Of a stretch of 64,000 bases of DNA, positions 17,066-24,173 are shown piece by piece. Position 1 is the stretch's first letter; each line of letters begins with the position of its first letter. Position numbers and translations under genes: made by a program. Origin of the DNA: Pseudoselenomonas ruminantium (lineage in GTDB: Bacteria > Bacillota > Negativicutes > Selenomonadales > Selenomonadaceae); the NCBI GenBank assembly GCA_015058655.1, contig SVBX01000004.1:62001-126000 (forward strand). The letters run 5' to 3'. The notes under the pieces are model-generated. The model did not search any database. It saw only the letters and a list, made by a program, of their open reading frames with translations, and was not told where the DNA came from.

Positions 17066-18175
17066 ATGAAAAGAATCTTAGCTTCGGTCTTAGCCGTGTT
17101 CATGCTGGTGCTGGCCTTGCCTCAGGAGGCCGGCGCCGAATCTGCCCCCACCCGCATCAAGGATATCGCCAAGGTCCAGGGAGTCCGCTCCAACCAGCTG
17201 GTGGGCTATGGCATTGTCGTGGGCCTGCCTGGCACCGGGGACAGCAAGGAGGATGTCAGGCAGTCCATCCGCAATATGCTGCTCACCTTCGGCATCACTA
17301 TACCGGCGGAGGATTTCAAGCTGAAGAACTCCGCTGCTGTCATGGTGACGGCCACCCTGCCGCCCTTCGTGCGGGAGGGGGACACCATAGATGTCACTTC
17401 CTCTTCCATCGGTGATGCCAAAAGCCTGCAGGGCGGCACTTTGCTGCAGACGCCTTTGAAGGCTGCCAACGGCCAGGTCTATGCCGTGGCCCAGGGGGCT
17501 GTCTCCACCGGCGGCTTCGTAGCCGGCACAGGCGGGGGCGGCACGGCCCAGAAGAACTTCCCTACGGTGGGCATCACCCCTAACGGGGCCATTGTGGAAA
17601 AGTCCGTGGAGGACGAGCTGGGAACCGGGGGCAAGATTTCCCTGTCCCTTTCTCAGCCGGACTTCACTACTGCTGCCCGCATGGCAGCGTCCATCAATGC
17701 CCAGTATGGCGGCATTGCCACCGCAGCCAACCCCGGGCGCATAGATATCAATGTTCCCGCTTACTTCCGGGGGAATGTGGTGGGCTTCGTGGCCACTATC
17801 GAGGACCTGCCCATCGTGCCGGACAACAGGGCGCGGGTAGTGCTGAACGAGCGCACAGGCACCATTGTCATGGGCGGTGACATCTCCGTAGATGAATGCG
17901 CCATCACCCAGGGGGGCATTTCCATCCGGGTCACCAAGGACCAGCAGGCCGTCCAGCCCGATCCGCTGTCCTACGGCACCACCATCGTCACCAATAACGC
18001 CAATGTGGAAGCAGAGGAAGACCTGGCCAACACCGTAGTGGTGCCAGCCACCGCCAATATCAGCGATATCGTAGGTGCCCTGAATGCGGTGGGGGCTACG
18101 GCCCGTGACACCATCTCCATCCTGCAGGCCATGAAGGCGGCAGGGGCTATCCACGCTGACCTGGAGATTATCTAA
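17066..18175 (+). CDS. flgI: flagellar P-ring protein FlgI
   Basis: 369 residues from the ATG at 17066 (GGAGG 8 bp before); an upstream in-frame ATG at 17045 overlaps the flgH stop. Periplasmic P-ring subunit. Signal peptide ends near AGA; then RIKDIAKVQGVRSNQLVGYG, GLPGTGDSKED, and VDVTSS-type strands. Further family segments are RVVLNERTGTIVMGGD and the C-terminal DIVGALNAVGATARDTISIL. It is in tight series with flgH and flgJ. Confidence 0.95.
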   Translation: MKRILASVLAVFMLVLALPQEAGAESAPTRIKDIAKVQGVRSNQLVGYGIVVGLPGTGDSKEDVRQSIRNMLLTFGITIPAEDFKLKNSAAVMVTATLPPFVREGDTIDVTSSSIGDAKSLQGGTLLQTPLKAANGQVYAVAQGAVSTGGFVAGTGGGGTAQKNFPTVGITPNGAIVEKSVEDELGTGGKISLSLSQPDFTTAARMAASINAQYGGIATAANPGRIDINVPAYFRGNVVGFVATIEDLPIVPDNRARVVLNERTGTIVMGGDISVDECAITQGGISIRVTKDQQAVQPDPLSYGTTIVTNNANVEAEEDLANTVVVPATANISDIVGALNAVGATARDTISILQAMKAAGAIHADLEII

Positions 18176-18185
18176 GGAGGAGCTT

Positions 18186-18629
18186 ATGGACATTTCAGCT
18201 ATCAACTCCGGCCTGTCTGCGGGAGGGCTGCTCAAAGGCCGCGGCCCTGCCAACAACAGCTTCAGCTCTGCTACTGCTGCAGCCGAGGCTGCCAGCTTCG
18301 AGGCAGTGCTGAAGGATTTGCAGAAAAAGGCCAAGGTCACCGCCAGCCATGTGGTGAATGAGGCGGCCAAGAGCCAGCAGGACAAGGAACTGAAGGAAGC
18401 CTGCAAGGGCTTTGAGGCCATGTTCCTCAATATGATGTACAAGGAAATGCGGGCCACCGTGCCGGAGAATTCCCTCTTCGGTGAGTCCAACGCCCAGAAG
18501 ATTTTCCGTGACATGCACGACGAGAAGCTCATGGAAAATGTGGCGGATGGCGGCGGCGTGGGCCTTGCTGACCTCCTGTACCGCCAGCTTTCGCCCCAGG
18601 TCAACGGGAGAATTGACAAAGGTGTCTGA
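18186..18629 (+). CDS. flgJ: rod-binding protein (FlgJ N-terminal domain)
   Basis: 147 residues. Matches only the rod-capping part of FlgJ: LKEACKGFEAMFLNMMYKEM then DMHDEKLMENVADGGGVGLAD. The C-terminal peptidoglycan hydrolase of enterobacterial FlgJ is absent, as usual in this group. It starts 10 bp after flgI behind AAGGAGG and is the last gene of the rod/ring operon. Confidence 0.9.
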   Translation: MDISAINSGLSAGGLLKGRGPANNSFSSATAAAEAASFEAVLKDLQKKAKVTASHVVNEAAKSQQDKELKEACKGFEAMFLNMMYKEMRATVPENSLFGESNAQKIFRDMHDEKLMENVADGGGVGLADLLYRQLSPQVNGRIDKGV

Positions 18630-18641
18630 TTGTGACATTAT
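18613..18641 (+). promoter_or_regulatory. possible promoter inside the end of flgJ
   Basis: TTGACA, 17 bp, CATTAT. A transcript from here would meet the operon terminator about 25 nt later, so it may be fortuitous or subject to attenuation. Confidence 0.35.
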
Positions 18642-18667
18642 ATGGTAAGCACGGAGAAGTAATATTT

Positions 18668-18698
18668 ACGCCCCTGCCAAGGGGCGTTTTCTTTTTTA
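18668..18698 (+). terminator. terminator of the flagellar rod/ring operon
   Basis: ACGCCCC-TGCCAA-GGGGCGT followed by TTTCTTTTTT. Confidence 0.85.
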
Positions 18699-18727
18699 GG
18701 AATTGTTCCTTATTAGGAGGTATGCTG

Positions 18728-20191
18728 ATGAAAAGTGCAAGTCGTATTTCTGTGCTGCTTCTGGCCCTGATGATTATGTTTGAGAGCTTTGCCCTGGCAG
18801 CCGGGGTCCGGCTTTCAGGTATCCGCTTCCACAGCGGCAGCAAGCATGACCGGGTGGTCTTTGACCTTTCGAAGCTGCCCAAGTATGAGGCGAACCTAAG
18901 CGCTGACGGGCGGGAACTGACCCTTGACCTCGCCGATGTGTCTGCCACGGGCCTTGCCCGGGCCAATTTCCACGGTTCCCGCATCCAGTCGGTGAAGTAC
19001 CAGGTGGAGGGGGACAGAGTCAAGGTGACCTTCGCCCTCAAGGAAGGCATGACCTACAAGGTTGACACATTGAAAAATCCCAGCCGCCTGCTGGTTGATG
19101 TGCTGCCGGGGAAGGCTGCTTCAACGAAAAATGACGCCATAAAGCTGAATCCCATCAGGGTGAAGCCTGCCAATCCCTCAGGCAGCTCCGGTCTGGAGAA
19201 AACCGAAATGGCTCCCGGCCTTACCCGCATCAAGTACAGCTATCATGACAAGGATGGCAAGGTCACGGCTTATTTCGTGGAGGCGGACAATACCAAATAT
19301 ACGGTGAAGCCGGCCCTGGCTCGTGGCCAGGTGCCGGGCCGCGAGACGGTCAGCGGCATCTCTGACCGCTATCAGGCGCTGGCGGCGGTGAATGCCTCCT
19401 ACTTCGCCCTCTCAGGCGACATCCTTGGCGTGACGAAGATCGATGGACTGGTGACGGGGACGACCTACATCACCCGCAGCGCCTTCGGCACCACGGCTCA
19501 GGGCAAGCCTGTCTTTGGCACCATCAATTACGATGGCCAGGTGAAGCTGGGAAACATTTCCCAGGGCGTGTCCGGCGTGGACTGCGAGCGCGGGGAGAAC
19601 AACCTCATCATCTACAACAGGGCCTATGGCAGCCGCACCGGGACCAATGAGTACGGCGTGGAGTATGTGGTGCGCGGCGGCAAGGTGACAGCCATCAATG
19701 AGAGGGGCAACAGCGCCATCCCCACCGACGGCTGTGTCATTTCCGTACACGGCACGGCAGCCAGCTACTTCGCTCCCGTGCGGGTAGGGGACCCCGCCGT
19801 GATTACGGAAAATCTGGGGCAGCAGTGGAATAATTGCCCCAATATCCTGGGAGTAGGCCCCCGCCTCCTGACCTCCGGCAAGGTCACCGTCACCGCTGCC
19901 GAGGAGCAGTTCCCCGGTGATATCCGCTACGGCAGGGCACCCAGGAGCGCTGTGGGCGTCACCAAGGAGGGCCACTTCCTGCTGGGAGTGGTGGACGGCC
20001 GCCAGGCTGTAAGCCACGGCCTGACCCTTACGGAATGGGCCAATCTCATGAAGAAGATGGGCGCCGTGGATGCCATCAACTTCGATGGCGGCGGCTCCAG
20101 CGAACTGGTCATCGGCGGGCAGATACAGAACTCGCCCTCTGACGGCAGCGAAAGGCCCGTGGGTACTGCGTTGATGGTGATGAAGAAGTAA
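18728..20191 (+). CDS. AMIN-domain phosphodiester glycosidase family protein
   Basis: 487 residues from ATG 18728, which is 7 bp behind TAGGAGG; an ATG 6 bp earlier is too close. A signal peptide (residues 1-25) leads to an AMIN-like domain (about 30-130, RVVFDLSKLPKYEANLS and RVKVTFALKEGMTYKV) that commonly binds peptidoglycan. The C-terminal 280 residues match the NAGPA/YigE-type phosphodiester glycosidase domain: VNASYFALSGDILG, GVGPRLLTSGKV, APRSAVGVTKEGHFLLGVVD and AINFDGGGSSELV. Predicted to be periplasmic and to act on the cell envelope; substrate unknown. Confidence 0.85.
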   Translation: MKSASRISVLLLALMIMFESFALAAGVRLSGIRFHSGSKHDRVVFDLSKLPKYEANLSADGRELTLDLADVSATGLARANFHGSRIQSVKYQVEGDRVKVTFALKEGMTYKVDTLKNPSRLLVDVLPGKAASTKNDAIKLNPIRVKPANPSGSSGLEKTEMAPGLTRIKYSYHDKDGKVTAYFVEADNTKYTVKPALARGQVPGRETVSGISDRYQALAAVNASYFALSGDILGVTKIDGLVTGTTYITRSAFGTTAQGKPVFGTINYDGQVKLGNISQGVSGVDCERGENNLIIYNRAYGSRTGTNEYGVEYVVRGGKVTAINERGNSAIPTDGCVISVHGTAASYFAPVRVGDPAVITENLGQQWNNCPNILGVGPRLLTSGKVTVTAAEEQFPGDIRYGRAPRSAVGVTKEGHFLLGVVDGRQAVSHGLTLTEWANLMKKMGAVDAINFDGGGSSELVIGGQIQNSPSDGSERPVGTALMVMKK

Positions 20192-20220
20192 GGCGATGAA
20201 CGCATAAATAAACAAAATGA

Positions 20221-20262
20221 AAATCGCTTCTGCAAGCTACGGACTTGCAGAAGCGATTTTTT
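20221..20262. terminator. bidirectional terminator
   Basis: Perfect 16-bp stem AAATCGCTTCTGCAAG/CTTGCAGAAGCGATTT with flanking A and T runs, between the convergent glycosidase and HTH genes. Confidence 0.9.
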
Positions 20263-20601
20263 ATTTCTTGGTGTTGTTATGAGACAGATTGATGATGGCC
20301 TCGATGATTTCCTTTGATTTTTCGTCCAGGTGCGGATAGGCGCAGATCAGGGATTCGAGGCGAGTGTCTGGCAATGTTTCGCGCACGCAATCTGACCGCA
20401 CCTTGTATGTGCTCCTGTTGGGCATGGAATATTCCTTGGCAACGGGGAGGAAAAACTGCACGCTGGTATTCAAGGCATCGGCTAGTTGTCGCAAGTCATC
20501 TGCGGCGATGCCGGTGGTATAGCCACGCTCCCAGTTGGAGATAACCTGGGAGCCTGGCTGCCAAGTTCTGCGTATGTGTCAAGTTCTTCTCGATAAGGCA
20601 T
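20261..20601 (-). pseudogene. broken Xre-type HTH regulator (possible R-M controller remnant)
   Basis: A start (MPYREELDTYAEL) at 20601 reads out of frame with a downstream stretch that clearly encodes the recognition helix and end of an HTH_3 domain (QVISNWERGYTTGIAADDLR, then LADALNTSVQFFLP) plus a 50-residue tail. There is a frameshift, and about 25 residues covering helices 1 and 2 appear to be missing. It is divergent from the probable endonuclease gene, the position of a controller protein in many R-M systems. A truncated ORF from 20494 may still be translated. Confidence 0.6.
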
Positions 20602-20730
20602 CTTGGCTTTTCTCCCTAATACAGTAATACTTTAGCAAGAATTGACCTAGTTACTGTAGATTTTTGTTATCTCCTGTGGTATACTGATTTTTTAAAATTA
20701 GTTTGTTATCTGTTGGTGGGAGGTAATAAA

Positions 20731-21573
20731 ATGGCGGAACACAGGAATCGATCATCAGGCTGGAAACATGCTAAACTGACCGGGCACATGAACGAGGATC
20801 AGGTCAAACTGCTTCTTGATATGGATGAAGGGTACAGGTCGGAATTTCTTGAACGAGTAGGATACCCCGACGATACTATTCTTCGTTGCACGATAGGTGG
20901 TTTGCATGAAACAAATGTCCCTGGTGTATTAGGGCGTAAAACAAAGTCAAAAACAGACTTGAAAGTTTACTGTAGTAGTGGTAAACAGATCAATGTTTCA
21001 ATAAAGAAAAGTCTCGGTGGACAGGTTTATTTTGTTCGTGTAGACTTATTTTTCCAGGTTTTTGAAAAGCAGTTTGGCAAGTGCATACCTGAACATGTAA
21101 AACGGGCAATGAAGCTTTTCTGGGCTGCAGCAGATGATGCAGTAAGCATTATCGAGCGTTATTCTGACAAAAACGATGTAAAAAACTATAATCTGCAAAT
21201 CCGCCATAGAAGTCTCAATGCAACAACCCTGAAAAACTATGACAGTAGCCTTTATGATGCAATGTTAAGGTGGTTCAGAGAAAATGCATATGAACTGACG
21301 AAATTATCATTTACAATGGGGGCTGCACTGGACCCAAACGAGTGGTCTGAGTATGTTTGGTATATTAACACTTTGGGCGAGAACCAGGTGGACGATATTT
21401 TCCATATTGAGGAGATATGCGAAGCAGCAAGAGATAATGCCATAGAGCAAACGATTTATGGTGATAGCAATGGAGGAACCACCGTTCAGCTGCCATTTGG
21501 TTTCGTACAGTGGCACCAAGCGCAAATGCAATTCCATCATGGATACTGGAAAGTTAAGGCACTTTGTGATTGA
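20731..21573 (+). CDS. probable type II restriction endonuclease
   Basis: 280 residues from ATG 20731 behind GGGAGGT. No family is recognised with certainty, but the segment KTDLKVYCSSGKQINVSIKK has the spacing of a PD-(D/E)XK-type core (acidic residue, then a strand ending in I-K-K), and LGGQVYFVRVDLFFQVFEKQ follows, as in restriction enzymes of that fold. It lies next to two cytosine-5 methyltransferase genes in a patch of clearly lower GC than its neighbours, which supports a horizontally acquired R-M island. Recognition sequence cannot be predicted. It converges on the methyltransferases with a shared terminator between. Confidence 0.7.
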   Translation: MAEHRNRSSGWKHAKLTGHMNEDQVKLLLDMDEGYRSEFLERVGYPDDTILRCTIGGLHETNVPGVLGRKTKSKTDLKVYCSSGKQINVSIKKSLGGQVYFVRVDLFFQVFEKQFGKCIPEHVKRAMKLFWAAADDAVSIIERYSDKNDVKNYNLQIRHRSLNATTLKNYDSSLYDAMLRWFRENAYELTKLSFTMGAALDPNEWSEYVWYINTLGENQVDDIFHIEEICEAARDNAIEQTIYGDSNGGTTVQLPFGFVQWHQAQMQFHHGYWKVKALCD

Positions 21574-21576
21574 TTT

Positions 21577-21613
21577 ATAGGCACCAGCCCTCAAGGGATG
21601 GTGCCTATTTTTT
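21577..21613. terminator. bidirectional terminator between endonuclease and methyltransferase
   Basis: ATAGGCACCA/TGGTGCCTAT stem with T6 on the plus side; its right side touches the methyltransferase stop codon at 21612. Confidence 0.85.
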
Positions 21614-22689
21614 ATTCAAGCGATTGCATCGCTTTGAGCATCTGCTTCGCTATAGCTTTGGAAAGAAGAGGAGGAACGGCGTTTCCAATTTCCAATCGCT
21701 TCATTCCATCGCCTCCATAGAACTTGTAGTCATCTGGAAAGCTTTGAAGTCGCGCACCTTCTCGGATTGACATAGCTCTTGAATCGCGCGGATGAACGCA
21801 TCTTGATGAAGAAGGGCATGCAAAATTGCGCGTCACAGTGGTTGAGGGACGATCCCACCATAGTTTTGCATAAGTGTTGGGGTAGCCGCTCTTGGGGCGA
21901 AGCTCCTCCGGTAAATCATCCTTGCTCTGTCCATCACCTAACGCCTGCATTAGTCTTACAAGATGTTCGCCATTTTTCGGGGCAGCGTGTTCGGTTAATG
22001 CGTCGCAATTTTTTCTAACGAATTTGAGGAATGCATTGGATGGTGCTCCAGAATAATGTGATGCGCTTTCGCCACTTTTTAAAGAAGGCAAATCTGCAAA
22101 AGCATCTTTCAATGCTACATAGGGGAGCAGTCCCTCTCCGTGTGTCGGTGCTGGATATTCAAAAGGATTGCACTCCTTGAATCCTACAAGGATGACTCTT
22201 TCACGATGCTGAGGCACCCCATAATTCACGGCATCTAGAACTTGATATTTCAGCGAATACCCAATTTCCTCGAATTCCTTTTGGATTCTAACGAACAAAC
22301 GCCCTTTGTCCATACTTAGCATGCCAACAACATTTTCAAAAACAAACGCTTTCGGCTTTAAGATTTGAAGAACACGCTTATACTGCAGGAATAGATTAGC
22401 TCGGTCGTCCATTTGACGCTTGCCTACCGTAGAATATGATTGGCATGGGGGGGCCGCCAACTACGATGTCAACCTGCCGTCCATTGAGAACTTCCAAGAG
22501 GATTTCCTCCGTAAGGCTTGCAATATCATAGTTCAACATTTTGACTTCCGGATGGTTTAGTGTATAAGCGATAGATATATCCTTTTCTATTTCATTTGCA
22601 GCTATTATATTGAACTCCGGTAGTTTGGAAAAACCATAACTTAATCCGCCGACGCCTGCAAATAAATCTATTACATTGTAGCGTATCAT
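21612..22689 (-). pseudogene. frameshifted DNA cytosine-5 methyltransferase (possible phase-variable gene)
   Basis: The first frame (from ATG 22689) carries motif I, IDLFAGVGGLSYGF, and runs to VDIVVGGPP; the second frame resumes with PPCQSYSTVGKRQ (motif IV with the catalytic Cys), ENVVGML (motif VI), PQHRERVILVG (motif VIII) and EIGNAVPPLLSKAIA (motif X). The break falls in a run of seven G (22447-22453, plus strand); with six the frame is open over 358 residues. So the gene is off in this sequence, but a one-base slip would restore it. The ATG overlaps the stop of the upstream methyltransferase (ATGA). Confidence 0.85.
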
Positions 22690-23663
22690 ATTTCGTTTCT
22701 TCCCTCATCCTCATCTATGTTGGGCAGAGCGGTCAATATGTTCCGTACGATTCTCGAAACGACGGGAACTGCAACTGAATTGCCAATCTGCTTATATACT
22801 TGTTTCTCGTTCTCTTTTGGTAGGATAAACGATTCTGGAAATCCTTGCAGCCTGGCTGCTTCTCGTGGCGTTATTAGTCGAACAGAATAATCGTCATAGA
22901 AAAACGGGATTCGCTCAAAACGACTGCCCATTGCGGCAAGGAGCGTAGGGCAGATGCCTTCCATTCCGCGTGATAGACCCCAGTCGGTAAATCTGTATAT
23001 TCTGTTGCGGTCATCCATGTATTCCATCATACGATCCCATATTCGATGACCATCCATATAGTACTTGCTATCTTGACGATTTTTATCAAAAAGATCGAAT
23101 GCGGTTTGAGTTAGGGGGATTGGCTTTGGAAACTGAAATTTGCTTAAGTATTTTTTGTTCCGAAACGCAACGATGTATATTCTGTTTCGTTGTTGCGGCA
23201 AATTGCCATACTCTTTCGCATTCATTACTTTGTAAGTCATATGATAATTCAGATCGGAAATGGTTTGACAAATGATGTCAAAGGTCTTTCCGTCATCATG
23301 TTTTATTAAATTCGCCACATTTTCAAGAAAAACAACCTGTGGGTGAACCGCATGAATAATTCGTGCGGTTTCAAAAAACAAATTCCCTCTAGGGTCATTA
23401 AAACCCTGTAGAAGTCCGACAGAAGAGAATGTTTGACACGGAAAACCTGCGGTCAGAATATCAAACTTCGGTACGCTGTGAGCGTCAATCTGTTGAATAT
23501 CTCCTTCGACAAGATAATCATTTCCAAAATTTAGACGATAAGTCTTGCAGGCGTATCTATCAATTTCGTTTGCCCATATTAGTTTGCAACCATTCTCTTT
23601 GAACGCCAAGCAAATCCCGCCGATTCCGGCAAACATGCTGCCTACAGTATATGAATTGCTCAT
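22686..23663 (-). CDS. DNA cytosine-5 methyltransferase
   Basis: 325 residues, intact. It transfers a methyl group from SAM to C5 of cytosine in a specific DNA site. Motif I SMFAGIGGICLAFKENG, motif IV AGFPCQTFSSVG with the catalytic Cys, motif VI FLENVANL, motif VIII LPQQRNRIYIVAF, and motif X QIGNSVAVPVV are all present, with a target-recognition region of about 80 residues between VIII and IX. It overlaps its upstream and downstream neighbours by 4 bp each (ATGA), so the three genes form one operon. Paired methyltransferases often modify the two strands of an asymmetric site. Confidence 0.95.
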   Translation of the reverse strand: MSNSYTVGSMFAGIGGICLAFKENGCKLIWANEIDRYACKTYRLNFGNDYLVEGDIQQIDAHSVPKFDILTAGFPCQTFSSVGLLQGFNDPRGNLFFETARIIHAVHPQVVFLENVANLIKHDDGKTFDIICQTISDLNYHMTYKVMNAKEYGNLPQQRNRIYIVAFRNKKYLSKFQFPKPIPLTQTAFDLFDKNRQDSKYYMDGHRIWDRMMEYMDDRNRIYRFTDWGLSRGMEGICPTLLAAMGSRFERIPFFYDDYSVRLITPREAARLQGFPESFILPKENEKQVYKQIGNSVAVPVVSRIVRNILTALPNIDEDEGRNEI

Positions 23664-23899
23664 TTTTCCTCCTGGTATTCGGAAATCAACGCCACGGATC
23701 TCCTTAATTGAGATTTTACATATTTTGAGCAGCTTTTGAATTCTTCATTAGAATTGAGAAGGGCTAAAGCGTCATAAGAGAGATTATCTAATGCAATCAT
23801 TCTTTTGACTCTGTTACATCTTGAAATCGTATCTTTGGCGGCAAAATGAGAAAAGTGTTTCTCGTTGATAAGCCATTCGTAAAATGTAGCCTCGCCCAT
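23660..23899 (-). CDS. small protein at the head of the methyltransferase operon
   Basis: 79 residues from ATG 23899, 6 bp behind GGAGGTG. It contains FYEWLINEKHFSHFAAKDT and RCNRVKRM, then LRRSVALISEYQEEK; predicted all-helical and rather basic. It has no HTH I can define. The pattern vaguely recalls the helical N-terminal (SAM-like) domain of tyrosine recombinases. Translational coupling to the methyltransferase suggests a role in the R-M system, for example as an accessory or regulatory subunit. Unrecognised. Confidence 0.65.
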   Translation of the reverse strand: MGEATFYEWLINEKHFSHFAAKDTISRCNRVKRMIALDNLSYDALALLNSNEEFKSCSKYVKSQLRRSVALISEYQEEK

Positions 23900-23976
23900 T
23901 GCGACACCTCCATTCATTGGTAATTCAGCATACCACAGAATCACGTCAACGTCAACTCCGAATTATTCTTGTCTTC

Positions 23977-24020
23977 AAATGAAAAAGCATGGCCGTGTTC
24001 GTGGCCATGTTTTTTCATTT
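23977..24020. terminator. long inverted repeat, bidirectional terminator
   Basis: AAATGAAAAA-CATGGCC pairs with GGCCATG-TTTTTTCATTT around a GTGTTCG-type loop; A and T runs on each side. Confidence 0.75.
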
Positions 24021-24056
24021 GCGGTTATTCCGGACTCCTTCATTCCGTTGAGGGGC

Positions 24057-24173
24057 TTATTTTTCCTGTCTCTCAATCAGGCATTCATGCTTTTTGCTGC
24101 CTTTGTCGTAGTTCACTCCCACTAGCAGGAGCTCGCCTGCGTAATATTCAGTTGTTGCTTGTTTATTCCCCAT
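24057..24173 (-). pseudogene. C-terminal remnant of an AAA/PD-(D/E)XK family gene
   Basis: A 38-codon frame ending EYYAGELLLVGVNYDKGSKK then HECLIERQEK resembles the end of the AAA-ATPase-like/PD-(D/E)XK family (compare YGIAFWGKKCHIEAR in the gene at 8526-10202). No upstream part is present, and the frame overlaps the diguanylate cyclase 3' end, so this is probably what was left after a deletion or insertion that joined the R-M island to the cyclase gene. Confidence 0.5.
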
